Shown here: piece by piece, positions 8,687-17,392 of the stretch | Position numbering within the stretch: position 1 is the first letter of the stretch | Layout: each line of letters begins with the position of its first letter | Assembly: GCF_014203645.1 (NCBI RefSeq) | Contig: NZ_JACHJL010000010.1 | Location: 124,001-188,000 of the forward strand | DNA: 64,000 nt | Direction: 5' to 3' | Origin: Streptomyces zagrosensis | GTDB lineage: Bacteria > Actinomycetota > Actinomycetes > Streptomycetales > Streptomycetaceae | Program-made: the position numbers and the translations under genes | The notes under the pieces: model-generated | The model's database searches: none | What the model was told of the DNA's origin: nothing | What the model saw: the letters and a program-made list of their open reading frames with translations, nothing else

Positions 8687-9160
8687 ATGTCCGCGCATGC
8701 TCGTATTCCCGCGCTCGCTTCCCGTATAGGCACCGCCTCCGCGCTCACCGCCACGGTCCTTGCGGGCTCCTCGCTCGTACCGGCGATGACCGCCGACGCG
8801 CAGGCGGCGACCGCATCCGGCAAGGCACTGAAGGTCGCAGCCGGCAAGAAGGGTGCTCCCTACAAGTACGGAGCGGTCGGCCCCCACCGCTTCGACTGCT
8901 CAGGGCTCACGCTGTACTCGTTCAAGAAGGTGGGCAAGAAGCTGCCGCGTACGGCCGCCGCCCAGTACAACAAGACCCGCCATCTGTCCGCGCGCTCTCG
9001 CACGGCGGGCGACCTGGTCTTCTTCCACTCCGGGCGGAACGTGTACCACGTCGGCATCTACGCCGGAAAGAACAAGGTCTGGCACGCGCCGAAGCCAGGT
9101 AAGTCGGTGCGGCTGGAGAAGATCTGGACCAAGAGCGTGTGGTATGGCCGAGTTCGCTGA
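8687..9160 (+). CDS. Secreted NlpC/P60 cell-wall hydrolase
   Basis: The 157-residue protein starts at ATG 8687 behind GAAGGG; an in-frame ATG at 8669 lies inside the riboswitch. A signal peptide (about residues 1-40, ending near ADAQA) precedes an NlpC/P60 (C40) domain with the nucleophile Cys in FDCSGLT, His in YHVGIYAG and a third polar residue in VWHAPKPG. Such enzymes cut gamma-D-Glu-meso-DAP type bonds in peptidoglycan peptides. It is a minimal, single-domain version without coiled coil or SH3. The c-di-AMP riboswitch upstream suggests control by cell-wall stress or turgor signalling. Confidence 0.92.
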   Translation: MSAHARIPALASRIGTASALTATVLAGSSLVPAMTADAQAATASGKALKVAAGKKGAPYKYGAVGPHRFDCSGLTLYSFKKVGKKLPRTAAAQYNKTRHLSARSRTAGDLVFFHSGRNVYHVGIYAGKNKVWHAPKPGKSVRLEKIWTKSVWYGRVR

Positions 9161-9346
9161 GCCGCGCCCCCTCGGCCGTGCAGCGCAGCGCGCACCGAGC
9201 GGCTGACCGCACCAGGGGCTCGGCGGGCCGCGCACAGTCACCAGGCCGGGTGATGTTGCCGTCAAGTACGTCACCCGCAGGGGGCAAACGGCGTTGTCCT
9301 CACGTGTCGACCGAACCACGGTCGGCCTGACCCATGAGGACTAGTC

Positions 9347-9958
9347 ATGATGCGAGGAATGACGGGCGCCGCCGTCGCGGTGGCGGCGTTGGCGTGCGCG
9401 GTGGCGCCGGCCGAGGCCCGTGAGGGGACCACGCCGATCAAGAACGGCAAGGCCGAGTTCTGCCTCAACAAGGCCACCGCCAAGCGGCTGGCCAATGCGA
9501 AGGTCGAACTGGTCGCCACCGGTACTGCGCGACTCACCGGGAAGCAGCGTCAGTGTGTGACGCTGCCGATGCCCGAGGGCACCAAGACCTACTCCAAGCT
9601 CAGTGGCGGCATGACGTTCCGCGACAAGGACGACCGCCTCGACCTCACCAAGATCTACAACCACGTGGACAAGACCCCTCGCACCATGCTGCATGCGTCG
9701 GTCAACCGCGCCAAGGCGCGCCCTGCCCAGTTCTTGACCTTCGCCATCAAGCGGGAGAACGCCCAGCTTACGCAGAAGCACATCAAGGCCGTTGATGTGA
9801 AGACCACGCTGACCGCCGAGGGCGAGAAGCTGCTCAAGAAGACGTTCGGCAAGTCTCCGCTGCGTAGGGGAGAACAGCCGTTCACCCTCAACGCGGTCGC
9901 CGACATGCCGCGGGGTGCCATGGGCACCGCCAAGTTGTTGCTGGGCACGCTGCGCTGA
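9347..9958 (+). CDS. Secreted protein, possibly HtaA-like
   Basis: 203 residues after an ATG preceded by GAGGAC. A signal peptide (about 1-24, AVAPAEA) is followed by a domain with KLSGGMTFRDKDDRLDLTKI and LTAEGEKLLKKTFG, a layout that recalls HtaA-type surface domains (heme or iron handling) of actinobacteria. Two cysteines (FCLNK and QRQCV) could form a disulfide. The HtaA resemblance is weak and I would not assign heme binding on it. It stands alone and is followed by a hairpin terminator at 10037. Confidence 0.7.
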   Translation: MMRGMTGAAVAVAALACAVAPAEAREGTTPIKNGKAEFCLNKATAKRLANAKVELVATGTARLTGKQRQCVTLPMPEGTKTYSKLSGGMTFRDKDDRLDLTKIYNHVDKTPRTMLHASVNRAKARPAQFLTFAIKRENAQLTQKHIKAVDVKTTLTAEGEKLLKKTFGKSPLRRGEQPFTLNAVADMPRGAMGTAKLLLGTLR

Positions 9959-10036
9959 GCGCCTTGCTGAAGCTGTACGGGTCAGGAGCGCCCGGGCCGA
10001 CGGCCGTTGAGCCGCCCTAGGCCAATCGCTCCCCCG

Positions 10037-10069
10037 TGCCGCCGGCGCATTTCCCTTGCGCCGGCGGCA
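10037..10069. terminator. Hairpin terminator between convergent genes
   Basis: A perfect 13-bp stem (TGCCGCCGGCGCA and its complement) with a 7-base loop TTTCCCT lies between the genes ending at 9958 (+) and 10147 (-). It has no U-tract, as is usual in Streptomyces, and probably works in both directions. Confidence 0.75.
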
Positions 10070-10075
10070 TCGGCA

Positions 10076-10121
10076 TGGAGCGGGAGCGGGCTGCCACCTG
10101 GAGCGGGAGCGGGCTGCCAGC
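10076..10121. repeat. 23-bp tandem duplication
   Basis: Two adjacent 23-base copies beginning TGGAGCGGGAGCGGGCTGCC differ at one position only (10076-10098 and 10099-10121). It is intergenic and looks like a recent slippage event. Confidence 0.8.
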
Positions 10122-10146
10122 AGTGCCGTGCACGCTGTGCGTGCGG

Positions 10147-10773
10147 TCAGCTGCCTCGTATCGCGGCGAGTTGCTCCGCGAAGGGGACGACCTCTTCGGT
10201 CTTCTGCCGTGGCTGCGGCGCAGTCCCCGCGGCGAGCCGGGCCAGCTGGCCCGCGGCCCGTTCGATTCGTGTGGCCAGCCCATCAGTGCGGTCATCCCCC
10301 GCCGTTCCCCAGTCCTCGGAGGCGGCGTAGACCCCCGTGGGGACGACGGCGGCACGCAGATACGAGAACAGCGGGCGCAGCGCGTGGTCGAGCACCAGGG
10401 AGTGCCGGGCCGTACCACCGGTCGCCGCAATCAGCACGGGCTTGTCCACCAGCGCCTCGTTGTCCAGCACATCGAAGAAGGACTTGAAGAGGCCGCTGTA
10501 GGAGGCGGTGAAGACGGGGGTTACGGCGATCAACCCGTCCGCCCGCGTCACCGCTTCGATGGCCTCGCGTAGCGCGGTGCTGGGGAAGCCGGTGACCATG
10601 TTCTGGGCGATGGCGGTTGCCAGGTCGCGCAGTTCGATGACGCGGACCTCGGCCGGCCGCCCGGTGTGAGCCAACTGCCGCTGGGCGGCGTCGGTGAGCC
10701 GGTCAGCCAGAAGCCGGGTGGAGGACGGCTGGCTCATCCCAGCGGTGACGGCCACCAGGTACAGGGGCTGCAT
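10147..10773 (-). CDS. NAD(P)H-dependent FMN reductase
   Basis: 208 residues, with GGAGAAG before the ATG. Flavodoxin-like NADPH-FMN reductase fold (MsuE/CE1759 type). The N-terminal strand LYLVAVTAGMSQPSSTR holds the FMN phosphate loop, and PVFTASYSGLFKSFFD is the family signature. It lies 102 bp behind the luciferase-like monooxygenase on the same strand, so it most likely supplies reduced FMN to it as a two-component system. The physiological substrate of the pair is not evident; desulfonation and general xenobiotic oxidation are both known for such pairs. Confidence 0.88.
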   Translation of the reverse strand: MQPLYLVAVTAGMSQPSSTRLLADRLTDAAQRQLAHTGRPAEVRVIELRDLATAIAQNMVTGFPSTALREAIEAVTRADGLIAVTPVFTASYSGLFKSFFDVLDNEALVDKPVLIAATGGTARHSLVLDHALRPLFSYLRAAVVPTGVYAASEDWGTAGDDRTDGLATRIERAAGQLARLAAGTAPQPRQKTEEVVPFAEQLAAIRGS

Positions 10774-10875
10774 GGGGATTCTTCTCCGATGCGGTAGGAG
10801 GATGTGGTATGGGGATGCGGTACGGGACGCCGAGAGGGGGCGTGCGAGCCGGGCGGGACCGGGTGAGCCCGCGCG

Positions 10876-12030
10876 TCAGCGCTTGGTGTCCGCATCGGTG
10901 CGCTCCGCCGTGGCGGTGTCGTGCCCGAAGTCGCGGGTGGGCCGGCTCCCGTTGTTGGCAGCGGCGCGTGCGGTCAGGGCCGGGTGCGTGGGGCCATCGG
11001 GCACCTCGGCGGGTCGTGCTGCGGCGAACTCCCGGCGCAGCACCGGGATCACCTCCGCACCGAGCAGGTCGAGCTGTTCAAGGACGGTCTTGAGCGGAAG
11101 GCCCGCGTGGTCCATCAAGAAGAGCTGCCGCTGATAGTCGCCGAAGGACTCCCGGAAGGTCAGCGTCTTGTCGATGACCTCCTGTGGGCTGCCGACGGTC
11201 AGTGGGGTCTGCTCGGTGAACTCCTCAAGCGAGGGGCCGTGTCCGTACACCGGCGCGTTGTCGAAGTAGGGCCGGAACTGGCGGACGGCGTCCTGGGAGT
11301 TCTTGTGCAAGAAGACTTGGCCGCCGAGCCCGACGATGGCCTGTTCCGGGGTGCCGTGGCCGTAGTGGGCGAAGCGTCGGCGGTAGAGGTCGATCAGCCG
11401 GATGAAGTGGTCCTTGGGCCAGAAGATGTTGTTCGCGAAGAAGCCGTCGCCGTAGTACGCGGCCTGTTCGGCGATCTCCGGGCTGCGGATCGAGCCGTGC
11501 CAGACGAAGGGCGGGACGCCCTCCAGCGGGCGGGGCGTGGAGGTGAACCCTTGGAGCGGGGTGCGGAATTGGCCCTCCCAGTCCACCACGTCCGTACGCC
11601 AGAGCTGGTGCAGCAGCGCGTAGTTCTCGATGGCGAGCGGGATGCCCTGGCGGATGTCCTGGCCGAACCACGGGTAGACCGGACCGGTGTTGCCGCGGCC
11701 GAGCATCAGGTCCACGCGGCCATCGGCCAGGTGCTGGAGCATCGCGAAGTCCTCGGCGATCTTTACCGGGTCGTTCGTGGTGATCAGCGTGGTGGACGTG
11801 GACAGGATGAGCCGCTTGGTCTGCGCGGCGATGTAGCCGAGCATGGTCGTCGGCGAGGAGGGCACGAACGGCGGGTTGTGGTGCTCGCCGGTCGCGAAGA
11901 CGTCGAGGCCGACCTCTTCCGCCTTGAGCGCGATGGCGACCATCGCCTTGATCCGCTCGTGCTCACTCGGCGTGCTTCCGTTGGTGGGGTCCGGCGTGAC
12001 GTCCCCGACCGTGAAGATCCCGAACTGCAT
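10876..12030 (-). CDS. LLM-class (luciferase-like) FMN-dependent monooxygenase
   Basis: 384 residues from ATG 12030 (GAGGTGG upstream). The N-terminus MQFGIFTVGDVTPDPTNG and the block EEVGLDVFATGEHHNPPF are typical of the CE1758-type luciferase-like monooxygenases, a TIM-barrel fold using reduced FMN and oxygen. DLMLGRGNTGPVYPWFG and HGSIRSPEIAEQAAYYGDG are further family blocks. The last 40 residues are a low-complexity tail. It is the first gene of a two-gene unit with the FMN reductase. An AT-rich palindrome 58 bases upstream may be the operator. Confidence 0.9.
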   Translation of the reverse strand: MQFGIFTVGDVTPDPTNGSTPSEHERIKAMVAIALKAEEVGLDVFATGEHHNPPFVPSSPTTMLGYIAAQTKRLILSTSTTLITTNDPVKIAEDFAMLQHLADGRVDLMLGRGNTGPVYPWFGQDIRQGIPLAIENYALLHQLWRTDVVDWEGQFRTPLQGFTSTPRPLEGVPPFVWHGSIRSPEIAEQAAYYGDGFFANNIFWPKDHFIRLIDLYRRRFAHYGHGTPEQAIVGLGGQVFLHKNSQDAVRQFRPYFDNAPVYGHGPSLEEFTEQTPLTVGSPQEVIDKTLTFRESFGDYQRQLFLMDHAGLPLKTVLEQLDLLGAEVIPVLRREFAAARPAEVPDGPTHPALTARAAANNGSRPTRDFGHDTATAERTDADTKR

Positions 12031-12087
12031 GTCGTTTCCACCTCTTCTGGCTCGGGGCCGCACCCCGAAGCACTCGACTCGACTTTC

Positions 12088-12101
12088 GTTAAATATTCAA
12101 C
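12088..12101 (-). promoter_or_regulatory. Imperfect AT-rich palindrome upstream of the monooxygenase
   Basis: GTTAAATATTCAAC is palindromic apart from one position per arm and lies in an otherwise GC-rich 12031-12392 gap, 58 bases ahead of the monooxygenase start. This form is typical of MarR/HxlR-type operators. No such regulator gene is adjacent. The rest of the gap shows nothing I can assign. Confidence 0.4.
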
Positions 12102-12392
12102 CACTCTTGCCAACGAGGTGCCACCTGGACGTATTCCCCCGCACAGGAGGCTGAGCTCGCCCAGCCTGGTGCGGCCCGACGCCTAGGCCCGCTCCGTGCT
12201 CCGCCTGCGGGCTCGGAGCAGGCCGCCGGCGGTGCTCGCGATACGCCCTTCGCGATCGAGCGCCCTTCGTGCCTCGGGGCACGATCGGCTCCGCGTACGG
12301 TGTGGAAAGGAACGTCCGATGGGCCGCCGGGACGGCATATCGGCGTCGGCCGGTGGTCAGTCGGGCGGCCGGAGACGGGCGGCGAGAGGGTG

Positions 12393-12776
12393 ATGTGCAC
12401 GATGCGGGTGGGTCTATTGCGGACAGTGGGCGCAACGACGGCGCTCTACGGCCTCGCGGTGACGGCGTGGCCCGATCTGCTGGCCAAGCCGTCCGGACTC
12501 GCGGACGAGGACGGCGCGGTGGGAGCGGCCACGCGCATCTCGCTGCGCCCCCTGGCCTGGCGTGACGCGGCCAGCGGGCTGGCCATGCTGGTCGCACCCG
12601 AGGGCCCCGCGCTACGTACGGCCACCGCCGTACGGATCGCCGCGGACCTCGGCGATGCCGCTCTACTCGGCCTGACACTGCCGGACCGAGACCGGCGCAT
12701 CAAGGCGGTGGCGGTCTCGGTGGGCTGGGGCGCGCTGTCCGTAGTGGGGCTGCTCGGGCGCCGGGGGCCGCGGTGA
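12393..12776 (+). CDS. Small membrane protein (DUF4267-like)
   Basis: About 127 residues; possible starts are ATG 12393 and ATG 12402, with GAGAGGG just ahead. Three or four hydrophobic segments (LLRTVGATTALYGLAVTAWP, near 63-75 ASGLAMLVAP, IAADLGDAALLGLTL, AVAVSVGWGALSVVGLLG) suggest a small integral membrane protein. Its stop overlaps the GTG start of the hydrolase by four bases, so the two are translated together. No function can be assigned. Confidence 0.7.
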   Translation: MCTMRVGLLRTVGATTALYGLAVTAWPDLLAKPSGLADEDGAVGAATRISLRPLAWRDAASGLAMLVAPEGPALRTATAVRIAADLGDAALLGLTLPDRDRRIKAVAVSVGWGALSVVGLLGRRGPR

Positions 12777-13528
12777 GGACCGGTCCCCTCTTCGTACGCG
12801 ATGCCACCGGCGCCTCCCGCGCGCTGGTGCTGCGGCCCTGCGCCACACCACCGCGAGCAGTGGTTTTGCTACTGCACGGTGGCCGCGAAGATGGCTTGGA
12901 GCCACCGCCGGCGCTGAACCTACCGAGCGCGCGCATGCTGCCGTTCGCCAGAGCCATCGCACGGGACACGGCCGGCCATGCGGTGGTGCTCGGCAGTGTC
13001 CGTTACCGCCACCGCGGCTGGAACGGTGAGCGCGATGATGCGGCCCAAGACGCCCAGCGGGCCCTGGATGAGCTGAGCGAGTTGCACGGCCCGGTGCCGG
13101 TGGTGCTGGTCGGGCACTCCATGGGCGGTCGGGCCGCGCTGCGGGCCGCCGTCCATCCACACGTACGGTCCGTGGTGGGACTCGCGCCGTGGTGCCCCGA
13201 TGGCGAACCGGTGGCGCACCTGGCGGGCAAGCGCGTCGTCCTCCTGCATGGCGGCCGGGACCGAGTGACGGCGCCCAGTGGATCGCAGAACCTGGCGGCG
13301 CGGGCCCGCGAGGCGGGCGCCGAGGCGTGCACCCTGCTGCTCCCCGATGGCGACCACGCCATGCTGCGTCGGGCAGCCGCCTGGCACGCGCTGACCACCC
13401 AGGTGGTCAGCGGCCTTTTGGGGCTGGCCCCGCTGCCGCCGCTGGTGGCAAGCGCACTGACGGGGGCCGCGAGCGAGGAAGACACGAGCCTGGGCAGGGA
13501 GGTACCGCGGGGCCCGTGGGAGGCGTGA
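12773..13528 (+). CDS. Alpha/beta hydrolase
   Basis: 251 residues from GTG 12773, overlapping the preceding gene. Alpha/beta-hydrolase fold: VVLLLHGG carries the oxyanion-hole strand, VGHSMGGRA the nucleophile Ser, LLHGGRDRVT the acid Asp and DGDHAMLRR the catalytic His. It looks like the dienelactone-hydrolase/prolyl-oligopeptidase-like group acting on small esters. There is no signal peptide, so it is cytoplasmic or held near its membrane-protein partner. A hairpin terminator follows at 13616. Confidence 0.88.
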   Translation: MRTGPLFVRDATGASRALVLRPCATPPRAVVLLLHGGREDGLEPPPALNLPSARMLPFARAIARDTAGHAVVLGSVRYRHRGWNGERDDAAQDAQRALDELSELHGPVPVVLVGHSMGGRAALRAAVHPHVRSVVGLAPWCPDGEPVAHLAGKRVVLLHGGRDRVTAPSGSQNLAARAREAGAEACTLLLPDGDHAMLRRAAAWHALTTQVVSGLLGLAPLPPLVASALTGAASEEDTSLGREVPRGPWEA

Positions 13529-13615
13529 ATCTGCGCGCGGCGTGAGTCTGTGCTGGGTGCCCCGCTCGCCAGAGGGCTGCTGTTAACTAGTGCTCGTGCC
13601 CACAACAGACAGGGT

Positions 13616-13640
13616 GCGCCGTCGCTGAGAGCGACGGCGC
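13616..13640 (+). terminator. Hairpin terminator after the hydrolase gene
   Basis: A perfect 11-bp stem (GCGCCGTCGCT, loop GAG, AGCGACGGCGC) lies 88 bases behind the hydrolase stop. Confidence 0.75.
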
Positions 13641-13726
13641 AACAGCCCAGTTCTCGCCGTCGCTCCTGACCCCTGGCCAGGAGCGCCTTTGTGGCGCTCG
13701 GACTTCCCTGTTCCGGAGCGCACCCC

Positions 13727-14314
13727 ATGGTTGCCTTGTCTGCTCGTCAGCGTCGGCGTGTCCTGGTCGCTGACCTCATCTCCACAGCCGTGTTTCCCCT
13801 CGCCATCACCGGCTCGACGGCTGTCGTCCCCGATGTGACCATCGCCGCAGCGATGACCGCACTGGGTCTGGGTTGAGGGACTGGCGTCCCGTGGTGGGGG
13901 CCGGTCGCACTCCTCATCGTCGCGGCAGCCAGCGCCCTCGCACTCGTGCGCGTGGAACGGCGCGCACCCGATCCCGCGATACCGGTGGACCTGTTGCGGG
14001 TTCCCGCCTATCGGGCGTACGCGCTGGCAACAGGTGCCTTCATGGGCATGCTCGTGGTCGGGTTGACCGAGCTCCCGCAGCTTGGCTCTGCCCAGGGCAT
14101 GGGCGCGGGCGAGGCAGCGATGATGCTCAGCCTGCTGACCGTGGCGGCTGCCACCGGGCTTACTGCGGCTCTCGGACCCTCATCCGAAATGGCAGTCGCT
14201 GGGACGGTGTGCCTCGTCTCCGCCCTCGTCGTTCGACAAGCCGTCCCCCACGACGCCCAGCCGCTGCCGAAGAACGCTGGCCGGGATGCCAGGGAAGAAG
14301 CGACCCGGCGGTAG
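13727..14314 (+). pseudogene. Broken MFS transporter remnant
   Basis: From ATG 13727 one frame reads MVALSARQRRRVLVADLIST, then hits an in-frame TGA at 13874-13876. The same frame continues without shift through a hydrophobic segment and VERRAPDPAIPVDLLRVPAY, the typical central-loop sequence of EmrB/QacA-type drug exporters, then two more membrane segments (GAFMGMLVVGLTELPQLG and TVAAATGLTAALG). Intact members have 14 membrane segments and about 500 residues; only some 190 codons remain here, so internal deletion plus nonsense mutation is likely. I infer it is not functional. Confidence 0.65.
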
Positions 14315-14418
14315 CTCCAGGGCTTCGCCTCGGCTTCGAGCCGACAAGGCAGGACAAGGCAGGGCGCGCGCCTGCAGCGCGCGGGGTGCGGCATGCTGCG
14401 GGCCCGGCGCCACCGCTA

Positions 14419-14453
14419 GGACACCTCGCGTGAGGGCGAGGGACACCTCGCGT
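14419..14453. repeat. 13-bp direct repeat with 22-bp period, in a gene-free stretch
   Basis: GGACACCTCGCGT occurs at 14419-14431 and again at 14441-14453, a centre-to-centre distance of 22 bases, two helical turns. It lies in the gene-free stretch 14315-15003 behind the MFS remnant and ahead of the SpoIIE gene. That stretch also has a duplicated ACAAGGCAGG near 14343. Otherwise I see no gene in it. Confidence 0.5.
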
Positions 14454-15003
14454 AAATGCGCGGCTGCGGGCCGTGACCGGCGGAATCCTCGGTGACGCCC
14501 GGGTGCCGGCCCGGCAGATCGCCCATAAGGTAGCCGCCAGGGATACGCGGGAACCGACCCGGTGGGCCCGGCCTGCCGGCAGCACAAAGCCTCGGGCCGT
14601 CGCTGTCGCGCGCGTGGGCGTGCTGGCCGGTGGGTTTGCAGCGCGGCACGCGGAACGACGAGGTGCGAGACACGGTGCGGATATCGCCACAGCACGGCCC
14701 ACGGCCGGTGCCCAGTCGGTACGCCCTCGACCACCTGGCACCCGGCCGGGCCGCCCAGTACGGCCCGCCGTTCCGGCCGGGCTGCCCGGCCGGCGGCCCA
14801 CGTCGCCGGTCGCGCGCAACAGGCCACCCACCGCGCTCGTGGTCACCGCCCCCTGGCGTGCCGCACCCTGCGCCGTTACCAGCAGAGAACGTCCGACACG
14901 CCAGGCCACACCTGGCAAGGGGCCAAGTGGGGGCTAGAGTCGGCGCTCCCGGCGGGGCGTGAGGAGCCGGAGCGCGGCAACAGCGGACAAGGAGGAGACG
15001 GAC

Positions 15004-16890
15004 GTGGAGCAAGGCCGGAAGAACGACGCCGGGTTCAGCGCCACGGGCAACTCTTCCTCGGCCTCCGTTGACCACCCCGTTGCGCATCAGCACGCAGACC
15101 AGGACTCCGGGTCGGCCGAGCCCGCACCGCATGAGGGGGCCATCGGGCGCGCGGTGCACGACCAGGCGGCCAAGCCCACCGGGTACGACGGAGCGGCGCA
15201 GGGTGACGATGCGAGTGATCAGCTTGCGTGGCTGAACGAGGCGAGCGTGCGCATCGGGACCACGCTCAACTTGGTCACCACATCGCAGGAGTTGGCCGAC
15301 TTCACCGTTCCCCGACTGGCCGATGCCGCCGCCGTGGACCTGCTGGAGTCCGTGCTCCACGGCGAGGAGGGCGCCCGCCCCGGCAGGGCCGGGCGCCCCG
15401 CAACGCGGGCCATGGCGGTATCCGCCATCGACGCGCTGACGTCCCTTGAGCCCGACCCAGTGGGCGAACTCAGCGCCACAGGGGCCGACAAGTACGCCAC
15501 GGTCTGCCTGACGACCGGCAAGCCGGTGCTGGTCAGCAGGATCGGGCCTGACGAGTACGACCGGGTGGCGCCCACTCCCAGCGCTGCGGTACTGCTGCGC
15601 GCTGCGGGTGTGCACAGCTATCTGGTGGTACCGCTGATCGCCCGGGGCGTGCTGTTGGGCGCGGCCGACTTCATCCGGGCGGGCGACAGAGCCCCCTTCA
15701 CCCAAGCCGACCTCGAACTGGCCACCCAACTGGCCTCGCGGGCAGCCCTGTTCGTGGATAACGCCCGGCTCTACGAGCGCGAACGCGAACACGTGGTGAC
15801 CTTGCAGCGCAGCCTGTTGCCACGCGACACACCGCACACCCCGGGCCTGACGGTCAACCACTGCTACGCGCCCACGGCCGACCCCAGCGGCGTGGGAGGT
15901 GACTGGTATGACGTCGCGTCGCTGCCGGGTGGGCGCACCGCGCTCGTGGTCGGTGACGTGATGGGGCACGGGCTTTCGGCGGCGGCCACCATGGGCAGAC
16001 TGCGCGCCGTCGCCCGGACGCTGATGGCGATGGACATGGCCCCAGATCGGGTGCTGGCCCGGCTCGATCTGGCCGCCCGCGACCTGGAGGAGGACCAGAT
16101 TGCCACCTGTCTGTGTGCGGTGTACGACCCTGCCGATGCGAGCTTCACCGTCGTCAGCGCCGGACATCCGCTGCCGATGCTGATCGCGCCCGATGGCTCG
16201 GCATCCTTTGTGGAGGTGCCGGTCGGCGCCCCGATCGGCGCGGGGGTCATTCCGTACGACGGGCTGCGGGTTCCGGTGGAACCGGACAGTCGGCTGGTGC
16301 TCTACACCGATGGACTGGTCAAGTCGCGGACGGAGGACATCGACAAGCAGCTCAACCGGCTGTTGCAGTCGGCGCCGGCGCTGCGGTTCGCGGACCTTGA
16401 CGCGGTGGCGCTCCACGACTTCGCCCCGGCCGGCAGCGAACGCTTCGATGAGGCCGTGCTGCTGGTAGCGGCGGCCCGACCGCCCGCGTCCGGGGTGGGG
16501 CTGCGGGTGTGGGAGCTGCCCGCGGACGGCTCGGCTGCGGGGGCGGCCCGCAAGTACGTCCGCGAGCAGCTTGACCTGTGGAGCCTCGGCGACCTTGCGG
16601 ATGTCACCGAGTTGGTCGTCAGTGAACTCGTCGGCAATGCGCTGCGTTACGGGGGTGGCCCCGGCCGGCTGCGGCTGCTGTGTCACGACCGGCTCGTGGT
16701 GGAGGTCTCGGACACCGGCCCGGATCTCCCGCAGATCCAGCACGCATCCCTCAGCGATGAGGGGGGCCGGGGCCTGCAACTAATCAACATGCTCTGCCGG
16801 CGCTGGGGTTCGTGCCGTACGGCCACCGGCAAGGTGGTCTGGGCAGAACAGGACGTCCCGGCCGGGGCGGGCGAGCGGTCGGCGACCTAG
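15004..16890 (+). CDS. GAF - SpoIIE phosphatase - HATPase regulator
   Basis: 628 residues. GTG 15004 is chosen because AAGGAGG lies 8 bases upstream. Residues about 1-75 are low complexity. A GAF domain follows (about 80-265, from WLNEASVRIGTTLNLV), then a PP2C/SpoIIE phosphatase (about 280-485; GGDWYDV, VVGDVMGHG, LVLYTDGL, FDEAVLLVA), then an RsbW-like HATPase (about 495-620; ELVVSELVGNALRYG, EVSDTGPDLP, DEGGRGLQLI). Such proteins can both phosphorylate and dephosphorylate anti-sigma antagonists in partner switching. No membrane segment, so it is soluble. No sigma or antagonist gene adjoins; a SigF-type sigma gene lies at 38606. Confidence 0.93.
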   Translation: MEQGRKNDAGFSATGNSSSASVDHPVAHQHADQDSGSAEPAPHEGAIGRAVHDQAAKPTGYDGAAQGDDASDQLAWLNEASVRIGTTLNLVTTSQELADFTVPRLADAAAVDLLESVLHGEEGARPGRAGRPATRAMAVSAIDALTSLEPDPVGELSATGADKYATVCLTTGKPVLVSRIGPDEYDRVAPTPSAAVLLRAAGVHSYLVVPLIARGVLLGAADFIRAGDRAPFTQADLELATQLASRAALFVDNARLYEREREHVVTLQRSLLPRDTPHTPGLTVNHCYAPTADPSGVGGDWYDVASLPGGRTALVVGDVMGHGLSAAATMGRLRAVARTLMAMDMAPDRVLARLDLAARDLEEDQIATCLCAVYDPADASFTVVSAGHPLPMLIAPDGSASFVEVPVGAPIGAGVIPYDGLRVPVEPDSRLVLYTDGLVKSRTEDIDKQLNRLLQSAPALRFADLDAVALHDFAPAGSERFDEAVLLVAAARPPASGVGLRVWELPADGSAAGAARKYVREQLDLWSLGDLADVTELVVSELVGNALRYGGGPGRLRLLCHDRLVVEVSDTGPDLPQIQHASLSDEGGRGLQLINMLCRRWGSCRTATGKVVWAEQDVPAGAGERSAT

Positions 16891-16929
16891 AAGCCCTGGC
16901 GGTAGCAGGACGACACCGTGGGCGGAAAA

Positions 16930-17090
16930 GCTGTGTCTCGGCCTTGGCGCGCATCTCCTCGGTGGCGCGGCCGATTGTGGAGAGCGACACAGGCAGCTCC
17001 GCCAACAGTCCGCACACCGCGACCGCCGCCTCGGCGCGCATCTCTTCGCGGCAATCCCGGTCGGCCACGTCTGCGCCTTTCGGGCTTGGC
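16930..17090 (-). pseudogene. Orphan coding fragment in intergenic region
   Basis: In the 16891-17392 gap one minus-strand frame has strong G/C third positions over about 50 codons and reads like real protein, e.g. EEMRAEAAVAVCGLLAELP and ATEEMRAKAETQLF. Upstream and downstream of this the frame loses coding character and would run into the 3' end of the SpoIIE gene. It may be the remnant of a lost gene. I do not recognise the family. Confidence 0.3.
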
Positions 17091-17392
17091 CCCAACCAGA
17101 CGCTTCGCGCAGCCTTTCGTGGCCAAATGCCCGTGGCTCGGGGCGTTTTACCGCCACAGGACATCAATTGCCCCCTACGCGCTGGGACGCTGCCGCACCG
17201 GCTGCGGGCCGGTGCCCGTGATGGCCAAACCCGCTCCGTTCGGCCTGTTTCCCGTTTACCCGCTGACAGCCAGGGGACCCGGTCACTGCTCGGCACTGAA
17301 GCCACGGGGCTGACAGCACACCGCTGCCCGCCGGACCGGGTTACACGACAGTCAGTCGCAGTGCAGAAAACGGGAGTTAAGGAGGCAGGGCA

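Noticed and set aside
10921..12186. 421-codon plus-strand open frame
   Set aside because: Antisense to the luciferase-like monooxygenase, whose motifs are clear.
14416..16779. 787-codon open frame on the minus strand
   Set aside because: It lies antisense to the GAF-SpoIIE-HATPase gene, whose domains are unmistakable. The minus frame is low-complexity Arg/Gly/Pro/His sequence with no family resemblance.
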